NCBI RefSeq assembly: GCF_904846705.1
Contig: NZ_CAJHBS010000001.1
Location: 186,001 to 250,000, forward strand
DNA: 64,000 bases
Origin: Psychrobacter sp. Pi2-52
GTDB taxonomy: Bacteria; Pseudomonadota; Gammaproteobacteria; Pseudomonadales; Moraxellaceae
Direction: 5' to 3'
The notes beneath the pieces were generated by a model. The model worked only from the letters and a program-made list of their open reading frames with translations, ran no database searches and was not told the DNA's origin. Made by a program: the position numbers and the translations under genes. Positions 50,161 through 60,006 of this stretch are shown piece after piece (positions within the stretch are counted from its first letter, which is position 1; every line of letters begins with the position of its first letter).

Positions 50161-51723
50161 ATGAACAACATCAAAAAACTAACCCTACATCCTCGCCAGC
50201 TTAGCTTTAAAATGCTACGTGATATCTACGAGCAGCCTGTCGTATTGACACTGCCTGAGAGTGCTTATGAAGCGATAGACGCCTCGCACGAAGATGTACG
50301 TACCATCATTGCACGAGACAAAAGCGCTTATGGTATCAATACTGGTTTTGGCCTACTTGCTAAGACACGTATCAGTGATGATCAACTTGAGCTACTTCAG
50401 CGTAACCTGATCGTTTCTCACTCAGTGGGTACTGGTGAAGCGTTGCCAGACGGCGTGGTGCGACTGATTATGGTGATGAAAGTCGCCAGTCTGGCGCAAG
50501 GTGTCTCTGGTGTACGCCGCGAAGTGGTTGATAGTTTACTTGCCTTAATCAACAATCAAATCACACCCAATATCCCAGCCAAAGGTTCAGTTGGTGCCTC
50601 TGGTGACTTAGCGCCATTATCACATATGACACTTGCAATGATGGGCGAAGGTGATGTGTTTGTTGACGGTAAAAAAATGCCTGCCGCTGACGCTCTAGCC
50701 CAGCATGGACTTGAGCCTATTACTCTTGCAGCCAAAGAAGGCCTTGCACTGATCAACGGTACGCAAGTATCAACCGCATTGGCATTACGGGGTTATTTTT
50801 TAGCGCGTGATTTGCTTGAGACCGCCACCATTGTCGGCTCACTGTCGATTGATGCAGCAAAAGGCTCGGACTCACCATTTGATGCGCGTATTCACGAAGT
50901 ACGTGGCCATCACGGCCAAATTGAAATCGCCAAAGCACACCGTCAATTAATCAAAGGTAGCGCTATTCGTGCTTCACACGATGGCGAGCAAGACGATAGA
51001 GTGCAAGATCCTTACTGCCTGCGTTGTCAGCCGCAGGTCATGGGTGCCTGCCTTGATATCATCAACCAAGCAGGTAAAACCTTATTAATCGAATCCAATG
51101 CCGTAACTGACAATCCACTTATATTTAATAACGAAGATGGGCCCGTCGCCATATCAGGCGGCAACTTCCATGCTGAGCCAGTCGCTTTTGCCGCTGATAT
51201 TTTAGCCTTGGCAATCGCTGAGATTGGCTCTATGTCTGAGCGTCGTGTGGCCTTGCTGATCGATGCGACGCTATCAGGTGGTCTGCCGCCATTCTTGGTT
51301 GATAATGCTGGAGTCAACTCAGGCTTTATGATTGCTCATGTGACCGCCGCAGCACTGGCGTCAGAAAACAAATCTATCGCCCATCCTGGTAGCGTCGATA
51401 GCATCCCGACTTCTGCCAACCAAGAAGACCATGTGTCTATGGCGACCTATTGCGCACGCCGCCTATATGAGATGGCGCAAAACACTGCGACCATCATTGG
51501 CATTGAGTTATTAGCTGCTGGTCAAGGCATCGACTTCCATCGCGGACTAGAGACCTCAGAGCCGTTGACTGTGGCGCATCGAAAACTACGTGAGCAAGTG
51601 ACTTTCTACGATAAAGATCGCTATCTAGCCCCTGATATCGAAGCAGCTAAGCAATTGGTATTAGACGGTACGCTTGCTGAACATTGGCAAGAACTACGCA
51701 GCGATTGGTACGAGTCTAAATAA
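50161..51723 (+). CDS. hutH: Histidine ammonia-lyase
   Basis: First step: histidine to urocanate plus ammonia. 520 aa. The MIO cofactor triad Ala146-Ser147-Gly148 sits in [22 protein letters not shown] and the [16 protein letters not shown] substrate region (reads [11 protein letters not shown]) are present. AGGAT precedes the ATG. It follows hutU by 62 bases. Confidence 0.97.
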   Translation: MNNIKKLTLHPRQLSFKMLRDIYEQPVVLTLPESAYEAIDASHEDVRTIIARDKSAYGINTGFGLLAKTRISDDQLELLQRNLIVSHSVGTGEALPDGVVRLIMVMKVASLAQGVSGVRREVVDSLLALINNQITPNIPAKGSVGASGDLAPLSHMTLAMMGEGDVFVDGKKMPAADALAQHGLEPITLAAKEGLALINGTQVSTALALRGYFLARDLLETATIVGSLSIDAAKGSDSPFDARIHEVRGHHGQIEIAKAHRQLIKGSAIRASHDGEQDDRVQDPYCLRCQPQVMGACLDIINQAGKTLLIESNAVTDNPLIFNNEDGPVAISGGNFHAEPVAFAADILALAIAEIGSMSERRVALLIDATLSGGLPPFLVDNAGVNSGFMIAHVTAAALASENKSIAHPGSVDSIPTSANQEDHVSMATYCARRLYEMAQNTATIIGIELLAAGQGIDFHRGLETSEPLTVAHRKLREQVTFYDKDRYLAPDIEAAKQLVLDGTLAEHWQELRSDWYESK

Positions 51724-51746
51724 ATATAGATGGGCGGAGAGCAGTG

Positions 51747-52811
51747 ATGACAATAGCGAGAACAACAACAACAACAACGAATACCACACGTATTAGCTAT
51801 ACACCTGCTGATATGACCCAGTGGACAGGACGTGCAGAGCCATTTGAGACTGTGCGTGCCCGCTATTGGTATCAACTTGCTCAGCCTTACGAGGATCAAA
51901 ATATTGGGCTAATTGGCTTTGCATGTGACCAAGGGGTCAGACGTAATCAAGGCCGCATGGGTGCTAGAGCTGCTCCGCCATTGATTCGTCGAGCTTTTGC
52001 TACGCTGCCAGTCATCGCTGATTTACAACAACGTTTTGATAGTCAATTATCAACTTTATTGGGTGATGCTGGTGACATTCATTGTGATGATAATGATGGC
52101 CTTGCCGAGAGCACCCTTGAGCAAGCTCAGATTAAATATGCTGATGCAGTGAGCACTATCGTCAAGCAAGGTGGATTACCCATCGGACTTGGTGGTGGTC
52201 ATGCCATTGCTTATGGTAGTTTTTTGGGATTATGGCAGGCCTTAGAAAATACAAGCGATACAGCTATCAGCACAAACACAGCGCCTACTATTGGGATTAT
52301 TAATTTTGATGCTCATCTTGATATTCGTCAGTCGGATGTAGCGACTTCTGGGACACCATTTCGCCAGATTGCCGAGCATCTTGACGCACATGGTCAACCC
52401 TTTCATTATTGCTGTATTGGCGTCAGTCGGTTCTCTAATACGGCAGCTCTCTTTGATCGTGCTGAGCAATTGGGTGTGCATGTCATCAGTGATGAAGACT
52501 GTCATTATCAGCCTTGGGATACACTTGCTGAGCGGGTCAAAAGCTTTGTAGATCAGGTCGATACAATATATCTAACCATCGATATGGACTGCTTACCATC
52601 TAGTGTCGTCCCAGGTGTGAGCGCACCTGCCGCCTTTGGCATTGAGCTGGGTTTCGTTGAGCGTATGGTCAAAACCATCATGGCATCAGGCAAAGTAAAA
52701 ATGGCAGACATTGCTGAGATTAACCCTGCTTTTGACGTTGATAGTCGTAGCTGCAAAGTTGCTGCGCGCTTACTAGCCACTATTATAGAGCAGCACTTAC
52801 TTAGCGCTTAG
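51747..52811 (+). CDS. hutG: Formimidoylglutamase
   Basis: Hydrolyses N-formimidoyl-glutamate to glutamate and formamide, giving the four-step pathway. 354 aa, arginase/ureohydrolase fold. Mn2+ ligands appear in [22 protein letters not shown] and [19 protein letters not shown]. The ATG at 51747 has GGAG 7 nt upstream. A poly-Thr start ([11 protein letters not shown]) comes from an ACA repeat. Confidence 0.93.
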   Translation: MTIARTTTTTTNTTRISYTPADMTQWTGRAEPFETVRARYWYQLAQPYEDQNIGLIGFACDQGVRRNQGRMGARAAPPLIRRAFATLPVIADLQQRFDSQLSTLLGDAGDIHCDDNDGLAESTLEQAQIKYADAVSTIVKQGGLPIGLGGGHAIAYGSFLGLWQALENTSDTAISTNTAPTIGIINFDAHLDIRQSDVATSGTPFRQIAEHLDAHGQPFHYCCIGVSRFSNTAALFDRAEQLGVHVISDEDCHYQPWDTLAERVKSFVDQVDTIYLTIDMDCLPSSVVPGVSAPAAFGIELGFVERMVKTIMASGKVKMADIAEINPAFDVDSRSCKVAARLLATIIEQHLLSA

Positions 52812-52858
52812 ATCTTGCCAACAAAGATCACCGACTTCACAAAAATCAGGAGCATATT

Positions 52859-54199
52859 ATGAATGAATCAAAGAATTCTGTATTGAAAAGCCCTACAGAA
52901 CAGACGCTCGACAAATCTACTACGACATCTTTTGATCACGTTATTATTAATGCCAATATCGCCACCTTTTCAGCGCAATACGGATTTGATATTGAGACAA
53001 GTGATGATGGAGATGAACACGCTGATAGCATCCCATACGGACAACTACTAAACGCGGCTATCGGTATTAAAAGTGGCAAAGTCGCTTGGGTTGGTACACA
53101 GGATCAAATCACTGCTCACTTGCCTAAATATCAAGCTAGCCAAATCACAGATGTAGATGGTAAATGGATAACCCCAGGGCTTATCGATTGCCATACGCAT
53201 ATCGTCTATGGCGGCAACCGTAGCAATGAATTTGAAGCGCGATTGCAAGGTGTCAGTTACCAAGACATTGCAGCACAAGGCGGTGGTATTGTCGCGACGG
53301 TCACTGCCACCCGCGCCGCCAGTATTGAATCGCTATTCGCACAAAGTGAAAAACGTCTACTCGCGCTTATGAAAGAAGGCGTTACCAGTATCGAAATCAA
53401 GTCTGGTTACGGCTTGGACTTGGACACTGAGCGTAAAATGCTCACGGTCGCTCGCCAACTGGGTGAAAAATACGACATTCATGTGAGCACCACTTATCTA
53501 GCAGCGCATGCCCTACCTAGTGAGTACAAAGACCATGCGGACGATTATATTGAACAAGTCTGCGAGTGGCTGCCGATTCTACATGCAGAAGGCTTAGTCG
53601 ATGCGGTCGATGGTTTCTGTGAAAATATCGCTTTTAGTACAGAACAAATCAGACAAGTGTTTGAGGTAGCTCGCTCTTTAGATCTACCAGTCAAACTGCA
53701 CTCTGAGCAGCTGTCCGATATAGGTGGTAGTGCCTTAGTTGCTGAGTATAAAGGCCTATCGAGCGATCATCTAGAGCACTTGTCAGAAGAAGACATCAAA
53801 AAAATGGCGGCTAGCAATACCGTTGCCGTGATATTGCCAGGGGCGTTTTATACGTTACGTGACACTAAGTTGCCACCGACTGAAGCTTTGCGCAAGCATC
53901 ACGTCCCTATGGCAATTTCAACCGACTGTAACCCTGGCACCTCACCGTTAACGTCGCTTTTATTGACGATGAATATGGGCTGTACGCTATTTTACTTAAC
54001 CACTGAAGAGGTTTTGGCAGGAGTTACTGTTCACGCAGCACAAGCATTGGGTCTACCTAATAAAGGAAAAATAGAAGTCGGCTGTGATGCTGATTTAGCG
54101 CTATGGGATATCACACGCCCTGCTGACTTGGCCTATCAAATGGGGTTAAATCCTATTCAAGGCATTATGATTCAAGGGAAATGGCGCGACACAATATAA
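52859..54199 (+). CDS. hutI: Imidazolonepropionase
   Basis: Third step: imidazolone propionate to N-formimidoyl-glutamate. An amidohydrolase of 446 aa. The metal-binding [42 protein letters not shown] and [12 protein letters not shown] segments match HutI. A polar extension of about 30 residues precedes the fold. AGGAG lies 6 nt before the ATG. Last gene of the hut operon; terminator follows. Confidence 0.96.
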   Translation: MNESKNSVLKSPTEQTLDKSTTTSFDHVIINANIATFSAQYGFDIETSDDGDEHADSIPYGQLLNAAIGIKSGKVAWVGTQDQITAHLPKYQASQITDVDGKWITPGLIDCHTHIVYGGNRSNEFEARLQGVSYQDIAAQGGGIVATVTATRAASIESLFAQSEKRLLALMKEGVTSIEIKSGYGLDLDTERKMLTVARQLGEKYDIHVSTTYLAAHALPSEYKDHADDYIEQVCEWLPILHAEGLVDAVDGFCENIAFSTEQIRQVFEVARSLDLPVKLHSEQLSDIGGSALVAEYKGLSSDHLEHLSEEDIKKMAASNTVAVILPGAFYTLRDTKLPPTEALRKHHVPMAISTDCNPGTSPLTSLLLTMNMGCTLFYLTTEEVLAGVTVHAAQALGLPNKGKIEVGCDADLALWDITRPADLAYQMGLNPIQGIMIQGKWRDTI

Positions 54200-54224
54200 T
54201 CAATCTACCTTTGTTTATCTCAAT

Positions 54225-54260
54225 TAAAAAGCCCCAACCATTCAATGATTGGGGCTTTGC
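54225..54260. terminator. Bidirectional terminator between hutI and gdhA
   Basis: Stem aaagccccaa / ttggggcttt, 12-nt loop, between convergent genes at 54228-54258. Confidence 0.92.
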
Positions 54261-54313
54261 TATTTGTCCATATTAACCAACCACTAAGGCTTGTTTACCA
54301 CTTATAAGTAAGA

Positions 54314-55660
54314 CTAGTTCAAAATACCAAAAGCGACCAACGCATCAGCCACACGTTTGAAGCCAACCATATTGGCACCAGCCATATAATCGACATAACC
54401 ATTGTCAGTTTGACCATATTGTTCTGAAGCATTCGCAGCACTGTCGTGGATATCTTTCATAATACCTTTTAGACGCTCATCGACTTGCTCAAAGGTTTGA
54501 TATTGACGGACAGAGTTTTGCGACATTTCAAGCGCAGATACTGCTACCCCGCCCGCATTAGCAGCTTTACCAGGTGCATAATGAACACGGTGCAAACGGA
54601 TATAATCAATTGCTTCCGCAGTGAGTGGCATATTAGCGCCTTCCACCACATACTTCACGCCATTTTCGACCAACAATTTGGCATCAGCTTCATTGACTTC
54701 ATTTTGAGTAGCGCATGGAATCGCAATATCAGCTTCAAACTGCCACGGTTTCTGTTTGGCAAGCCACTCGCCACCATAAACATCAACATACTCTGCTAAA
54801 GGCTTGTTTTGCTGCTTTTGTTTTTTGAGCCAATCAATTTTTTCTTGATTGAGACCATTTTCATCATGCAACGTCCCTTGTGAATCAGAGACAGTTATTG
54901 CCATACCACCTAGCGCACTCACCTTTTCGGCAGCATGCAATGAGACATTACCCGCCCCTGATATCAGCACCCTTTTGCCTTGAAGCGTATCGTTCTGAGC
55001 GATGAGCATGTTTTCTAAGAAGTAGACTGCACCGTAGCCAGTCGCCTCTGTACGCATCAAGCTGCCACCAAAGCCCACGCCTTTTCCAGTGATAACCCCT
55101 GTTGATTCACGCGTTAAATTCTTATACATCGCAAACATATAGCTAACTTCTCGACCACCGACGCCGATGTCACCGGCAGGCACATCCATATCTTTGCTCA
55201 CGTAATGATGTAGCTCACGCATGAAAGCGTAGCAAAAACGGCGAATCTCACTGTCTGTTTTACCTTTAGGATCAAAATCTGACCCACCTTTACCGCCGCC
55301 AATCGGTAAGCCAGTTAAGGCATTTTTAAAAATTTGCTCAAAGCCTAAGAACTTCAATACGGATTGATTGACGGTAGGATGGAATCTAAGACCGCCTTTG
55401 TAAGGGCCTAGAGCATTGCAAAACTGCACACGCCAACCACGATTGACTTGTACCACGCCTTGATCATCTTCCCAATTGATACGAAAGCCAAATACCCGAT
55501 CAGGCTCTACCAAACGCTCGAATACCTTTAACGTACTATATTCAGGATGCGCATCGTATAAAGGTTGAATCGTAATTGCCACCTCTTTTACTGCTTGAAT
55601 GAATTCGGGCTGATGGGCATAACGTGCTTCGACTTTTTGGATGGCTTCACTGATGCTCAT
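54314..55660 (-). CDS. gdhA: NADP-type glutamate dehydrogenase
   Basis: Interconverts glutamate and 2-oxoglutarate plus ammonia. 448 aa, the hexameric short type. Conserved PIGGGKGGSDFDPKGK with the catalytic Lys region, DVPAGDIGVGGREVSYMF, and dinucleotide fold GKRVLISGAGNVSLHAAEK. AAGGAAG is 6-7 nt before the ATG. Convergent to the hut operon, whose end product is its substrate. The NADP versus NAD call is by family length only. Confidence 0.93.
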   Translation of the reverse strand: MSISEAIQKVEARYAHQPEFIQAVKEVAITIQPLYDAHPEYSTLKVFERLVEPDRVFGFRINWEDDQGVVQVNRGWRVQFCNALGPYKGGLRFHPTVNQSVLKFLGFEQIFKNALTGLPIGGGKGGSDFDPKGKTDSEIRRFCYAFMRELHHYVSKDMDVPAGDIGVGGREVSYMFAMYKNLTRESTGVITGKGVGFGGSLMRTEATGYGAVYFLENMLIAQNDTLQGKRVLISGAGNVSLHAAEKVSALGGMAITVSDSQGTLHDENGLNQEKIDWLKKQKQQNKPLAEYVDVYGGEWLAKQKPWQFEADIAIPCATQNEVNEADAKLLVENGVKYVVEGANMPLTAEAIDYIRLHRVHYAPGKAANAGGVAVSALEMSQNSVRQYQTFEQVDERLKGIMKDIHDSAANASEQYGQTDNGYVDYMAGANMVGFKRVADALVAFGILN

Positions 55661-56282
55661 GTATTTCTTCCTTAGGATAAAACTGGTGATAGTAATTATT
55701 TACATCGACGCTACAACATATTGAGTAAACGAAAGGGCTATAAACGTTGATGTAAAACTGAAATCGCCCCTATACAAGATTATGTATAGAGACTGATAGG
55801 ATCAAAAAAGCTGACTCAATTTGTATTTTTATAACGCATTTAGAAGTGTCAACATTTATCCCCTCATGACTGTATATCATTTTTGAGACTTATAAGTCTA
55901 GTAAATATCTTCATCATAAGAATCTATAAGCGATTTTTATTAGCTAAATTTCAGCGGCTCCGTTTGATAGCAATGATGGACATTAATCTATAGTTACAAA
56001 GAATATCTCTATTCAAAAAAATACCAAGGATCTTGCTAGGTCTTCAACCGCTCATCGACTAGACATAATAAAAAACCACCATTTTCCTCGAAAAAATAAA
56101 GATAAAGGGTAATGATTTGATGACAAAAGGCATAAAAGTCCAAAAAATTTACTTTTAATTGGGCAAATGTATATCAATATTATTAGGAAGGAATTATAAT
56201 ACCTTTCTTTAAACAAGGATATTTTTGACTAACTTCATTAGTTCATAAATAAAAAACCAATCACCAGTACAGAGAAAGCGAT
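55661..56282. other. 620-base AT-rich gap, nothing recognised
   Basis: Divergent gap between gdhA and the Roadblock gene. It holds scattered short palindromes (gactaacttcattagttc near 56226-56245, aaggaattataatacctt near 56188-56206) but no gene, tRNA or repeat copy that I can identify. Its size leaves space for a small RNA. Confidence 0.4.
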
Positions 56283-56645
56283 ATGCGTACAGATTCATTT
56301 CAGCAGATATTGGAAGACTTAAACAGTTCATCAGCAGATGTTGAAGCATCTGCGCTAATCTCTAACGATGGTCTTATGATTGCTTCAGCTCTACCAACCG
56401 GCGTGGATGAAGATCGTGTGGGTGCTATGTCAGCAGCATTATTATCATTAGGTGACCGTGCAGGCCGCGAGTTGGCACGCGGTAGTATCGATCGCATTAT
56501 GATTCAAGGCGAGAAAGGCTACGTCATCATGACCTCATCAGGCGATGAAGCCGTACTTACCATCATGGCAAAACCCAACGCCAAGCTTGGCTTGATATTC
56601 CTAGATATTAAGCGTGCTTCAGAAGCATTGGCAAAGCTCATTTGA
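56283..56645 (+). CDS. Roadblock/LC7-domain protein (MglB-like)
   Basis: A 120-aa single Roadblock/LC7 domain. Pattern: VEASALISNDGLMIASAL, then VDEDRVGAMSAALLSLGDRAGREL helix, GEKGYVIMTSSGDEAVLTIM strands and a final helix. In bacteria these fold partners often regulate small Ras-like GTPases (MglA) or signalling complexes. No GTPase gene is found in the window. It precedes a PAS gene and a PhnD-like gene in an apparent cluster. Confidence 0.85.
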   Translation: MRTDSFQQILEDLNSSSADVEASALISNDGLMIASALPTGVDEDRVGAMSAALLSLGDRAGRELARGSIDRIMIQGEKGYVIMTSSGDEAVLTIMAKPNAKLGLIFLDIKRASEALAKLI

Positions 56646-56691
56646 TTAGCGACTGCTTATCGAACTTATTAGCTTTTTAATCACTATAAAC

Positions 56692-56799
56692 ATAGTCGGT
56701 TCAATATAATTTGAACACAAGAAAGCCGAGTGAGAGTACTACAAGTAGTAGACTAAGCAAGGCTGACACCGTGTTCAATTTATAGAGGATTGACGATAT
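56692..56799 (+). repeat. Dispersed intergenic repeat, copy D
   Basis: Same family as 47148-47254 (atagtcggttcaatataattt at the left, gccgagtgagag core, gattgacgatat at the right). ttgaacac / gtgttcaa (56711-56718 and 56771-56778) form an inner stem. It separates the Roadblock gene from the PAS gene. Confidence 0.72.
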
Positions 56800-56822
56800 A
56801 ACGATCAACGAAGGAGATGACC

Positions 56823-57317
56823 ATGGGTTCTCCAATCCCTGATGCACACAAACCCGATATGCCTGCTGAGCAAATCACGATGACTTATCATGATGGCACG
56901 TCACGGACTGTCTATGATACTGGTATAGAGCGCCCCTACCCAGATGGCAAACTGATTGTCTCGCGTACCAATCTCGACGGTATCATCACTCACGTCAACG
57001 ACGCCTTTGTCGAAATCAGTGGCTATCATGTAGATGAATTGATTGGCCAACAGCACTATATTTTGCGTCATCCTGATATGCCAAAAGCTGCCTATAAAGA
57101 CTTATGGAGTACTGCCGAGTCTGGACAAAAATGGCATGGCTATGTCAAAAACTTATGCAAAGACGGCAGTCATTATTGGGTCTATGCCACTGTGGTGCCT
57201 AACGTGCGTCGCGGTGAAACCGTCGGCTACACCTCGGTACGACGCAAACCATCACGCAGCAAAATTGAAGCGGCGATGACTCAATATGCCCAAATGAAAC
57301 AAGATGAGGAAGGCTAA
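56823..57317 (+). CDS. Stand-alone Aer-like PAS protein
   Basis: A 164-aa protein whose middle (about 45-150) is a PAS domain of Aer type: ILRHPDMPKAAYKDLWST, GQKWHGYVKNLCKDGSHYWVYA and SVRRKPSRSKIEAA are the Aer/Aer2 N-terminal hallmarks (FAD or heme sensing). It lacks HAMP, coiled-coil and signalling domains. AAGGAG is 6 nt before the ATG at 56823; the ATG at 56817 is right at that site. It is four bases from the next gene. Confidence 0.8.
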   Translation: MGSPIPDAHKPDMPAEQITMTYHDGTSRTVYDTGIERPYPDGKLIVSRTNLDGIITHVNDAFVEISGYHVDELIGQQHYILRHPDMPKAAYKDLWSTAESGQKWHGYVKNLCKDGSHYWVYATVVPNVRRGETVGYTSVRRKPSRSKIEAAMTQYAQMKQDEEG

Positions 57318-57320
57318 CTC

Positions 57321-58070
57321 ATGACGACACACAATATGTTAATCGCCCCTGATTTTTCGCCTGAGCGCTTTGCTGGCTGGCACATGTTCAATACGCTGAT
57401 TCAAAAACGTGCCAACTTAAACATGCATCTCAATATCCCTGCCTCTCACGCTGAGCAAGAGCAGGTCATTGATGCTGGTGACATTCAAATCATTTATGCC
57501 AACCCTTTTGATGCAGCCACTCTCATCCGAGAGCAAGGCTATCGAGCCATTGCCCGACCTATCGGCAAGTCTGACGAGATGATCATTGCAGCCGCTGCCA
57601 ATAGCACTATCAGCCGTTTGGAAGACATTCAAGCAGGGGCTACTGTCGCGATGGCTGACAACCGAGATGTCAAACTGATTGGTTTGCGATTGCTAGAAGC
57701 CGTTGATATCGAAGAATCTGATCTCAACTGGGATGTGACCGAGACCTATCAAGCGGCTGCCCGCAAAGTCATCAAAGGTGAGGCCCAAGTCGCATTTTTT
57801 TTGGCAGAGATATTTCATAGCTTTTCACGCTTGACCAAGACTCAGCTGTCAGTACTTATCGAAAGTGACTTGGCTGATATCAGTCATGTGTTACTAGTCA
57901 AAGAAGACTTTCCCGATGCACAAATCTTTCTAGAAGCCATCCTCAATTTGCACAACGATGACGATGGTAAAGAAGCCTTGGCTGAGCTTGGCATGCCTCA
58001 AGGATTTGAGCCAATGAGCGAAGAAGATGCCGAATTTATGATTGATTTGATGCAGACTTTATTGGATTAG
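57321..58070 (+). CDS. PhnD-like phosphonate/phosphite-binding-fold protein, cytosolic
   Basis: A 249-aa periplasmic-binding-protein fold of the PhnD/PtxB group: YANPFDAATLIREQGYRAIARP, then LEDIQAGATVAMADNRDV and VIKGEAQVAFFLAEIF. There is no signal peptide and no membrane anchor, so it should be cytoplasmic, which is unlike transport binding proteins. It starts four bases after the PAS gene. It may act as a ligand-sensing partner rather than in import. Confidence 0.72.
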   Translation: MTTHNMLIAPDFSPERFAGWHMFNTLIQKRANLNMHLNIPASHAEQEQVIDAGDIQIIYANPFDAATLIREQGYRAIARPIGKSDEMIIAAAANSTISRLEDIQAGATVAMADNRDVKLIGLRLLEAVDIEESDLNWDVTETYQAAARKVIKGEAQVAFFLAEIFHSFSRLTKTQLSVLIESDLADISHVLLVKEDFPDAQIFLEAILNLHNDDDGKEALAELGMPQGFEPMSEEDAEFMIDLMQTLLD

Positions 58071-58208
58071 TCGCTCAATCATTATATTGATATCAAGCGC
58101 TATTTCTCTGGATTACATCATCGCTTGTCGTATGACATCATTATCACTGAAGCAGGCTTTGTTGTACAAGCTTTGTCGTAATAATAGCGATGACAGGAGG
58201 GTATTATT

Positions 58209-58832
58209 ATGTCTGATTCAGACCTTATCAAAGAAAATGAAAGAGTCGTGCACCGAGTATTTCGGTTTTACTCTCGTAAAGTGTTTTTGGCACCCAACAA
58301 CCGTCACTTTCATGAGCAGCGTATCAATGCAGCTTTGTTATTGACGGAGAAAGAACCGCTACAGGGTGCAGTGGCTGACTTTTTTTATGGGTGCTGGTTT
58401 GATATTCCATACGATGTAAACAACCTATTTACTCGTATCAAAGATCGTTTGTATCCTCATGTCCAACAGGGCTTTCGCGATTGCATTGATAAAAAAAGAT
58501 ACATCCAGCGCAATAGTATGTTGGCCACTCGTTGGAGTGTGCTGATATCTCCTTCTCTCAATGAGCAAAAGCAACGACTGCGTATCAGCAGCGATGATGC
58601 CCGAGAAATCGCTAAAGACATCACCACTGAGCTGATGCAAGCGCGTGATGACGAAGACTGGTGTACGATCGAGCAAATCGAAAATGAGTTTTTTGCCCAT
58701 TGTACTGCGCGCAATGATCGCCTTGCGTTTTCGCTAGTATGGTTTCGCTTGGGTAGAAGTGATTGGCAGTTCGATGCGCGCTGGGACAACTGCCAACAAC
58801 ATCTCGATCAAACTACAGTCAAATCCATATAA
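58209..58832 (+). CDS. Hypothetical protein in Roadblock/PAS cluster (207 aa)
   Basis: No family recognised. Mixed helical, charged, with many aromatic residues (HRVFRFYSRKVFLAPNN, ATRWSVLISP). AGGAGGG lies 7 nt before the ATG. The last five or so codons (TVKSI) and the stop codon fall inside repeat copy E, so the C-terminus has probably been altered by the insertion. Confidence 0.6.
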   Translation: MSDSDLIKENERVVHRVFRFYSRKVFLAPNNRHFHEQRINAALLLTEKEPLQGAVADFFYGCWFDIPYDVNNLFTRIKDRLYPHVQQGFRDCIDKKRYIQRNSMLATRWSVLISPSLNEQKQRLRISSDDAREIAKDITTELMQARDDEDWCTIEQIENEFFAHCTARNDRLAFSLVWFRLGRSDWQFDARWDNCQQHLDQTTVKSI

Positions 58833-58921
58833 ATCCGCTACATCGTCATCCTCGCTAAGCATACTAATGTATAACTTACGCTCGGTTTCCTTGTATCAAA
58901 ATTATTTGAACTCAACGATAT
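58812..58921 (-). repeat. Dispersed intergenic repeat, copy E (reverse)
   Basis: The reverse complement matches 47148-47254 closely: cgtcatcctcgctaagcata (58853-58872) is exactly complementary to its counterpart there. It is in opposite orientation to copy D, so copies D and E flank the PAS, PhnD-like and hypothetical genes as inverted repeats. Confidence 0.75.
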
Positions 58922-58972
58922 GAAAGCTTAATTTATTACTTATTAATCACTTTTATCATAATGGTAATTACT

Positions 58973-59587
58973 ATGTCTTCTTACTTAAATGCTGATAAAA
59001 CCTATCTTACCCTGACGCCAGCTGGTATTTTTGAGGCGTTTTCACAGAACGAACCGACTAATGAGCAGCTAGCATTACAGGATTTGCTGTCTTATGATCA
59101 GACACTGCTCGCTGCTGACTGGCTTCAGCGTTATTCTGATGACTGGCTACAGAGTTTTATAGAACAAGGCTGGATTGAAAAGCTGTCACTGTTTTTACCA
59201 GCGCCTAACTTGCCATTGGACCAGTTTTTGCCTTATGTCGTGGCGAGCTTATCTGGTAAACGCCGAGCCGCGATCGGCTCTGATGAAGGATTTTGTTTAG
59301 CGCGAGTTGGCTATAGTCAAGAAGAAGCGGACATGCTCAGTGTCGCCGCCGCTGATTTTTCAGGCTTTATGCTCCGCCAAAAGCAACGTGGGTGGGCAGT
59401 AGAGAGTCAGGCAATCTCGTTTTTTCAACAGGTCGACCTACTCATTCCTGAGACCAGCTTTGTGTTTTTATGGATAGATAATGCAGGCTACGTTCTCATC
59501 ATCGATGGCGAACCTCTGACCAACAGTCGTGCCTTTGTAGAGCTGGTATGGGCACTCAAAACCTCTGGATTGAGATTTCTTAACTAA
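58973..59587 (+). CDS. Probable second Roadblock/LC7-like protein (204 aa)
   Basis: The C-terminal half reads RRAAIGSDEGFCLARVGYSQ, then a helix EADMLSVAAADFSGFMLRQ and strands FVFLWIDNAGYVLIIDGEP, which follows the Roadblock pattern of the 56283 gene (S[ND][DE]G[LF].[LI]A). The N-terminal half (DWLQRYSDDWLQSFIEQGWIEK) is unrecognised. No clear ribosome-binding site; ATG 58961 is four codons upstream and also possible. Confidence 0.62.
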   Translation: MSSYLNADKTYLTLTPAGIFEAFSQNEPTNEQLALQDLLSYDQTLLAADWLQRYSDDWLQSFIEQGWIEKLSLFLPAPNLPLDQFLPYVVASLSGKRRAAIGSDEGFCLARVGYSQEEADMLSVAAADFSGFMLRQKQRGWAVESQAISFFQQVDLLIPETSFVFLWIDNAGYVLIIDGEPLTNSRAFVELVWALKTSGLRFLN

Positions 59588-60006
59588 GGAGGTTTCTTAA
59601 CTGATTTAACTCGCTTAATTCATTCCGTTGCATCGACTGATTTAAGGCTCAAGCTCTATCTTTTACACAAAAATAAGCAGTGCGCTTAGCTCAAATTAAG
59701 CGCACTGCTTATTCCCATATAAATCTTTTTCGTACCATCTTTACCTATATCACTCTCTAGTATCGGCTAATTCTACGCAGCAATAACAATACTCTCAGAA
59801 TTAACAATAACTTGTCAAAATTTAGGTCATACTCTCCTCACACATTTAAGTATTTTCTTGCCACGACTTAAGTTGCCACAAATCTCTAATTATTCAAACA
59901 TCTATACAGCTTCCAATATTTTAATTATCTTTTCCAACGTTGTACCCTACCGAAATCGGCAACCCCTGCCAAACCTTGCATTCTTGCTTATTTTTTAGGA
60001 CAGTTT
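59588..60006. other. Gap with one strong hairpin
   Basis: A 17-bp perfect stem, aataagcagtgcgctta (59672-59688) and taagcgcactgcttatt (59697-59713), with an 8-nt loop, lies mid-gap. It lacks a clear T-run and may end the cluster transcript. The rest is AT-rich and unrecognised. Confidence 0.6.
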
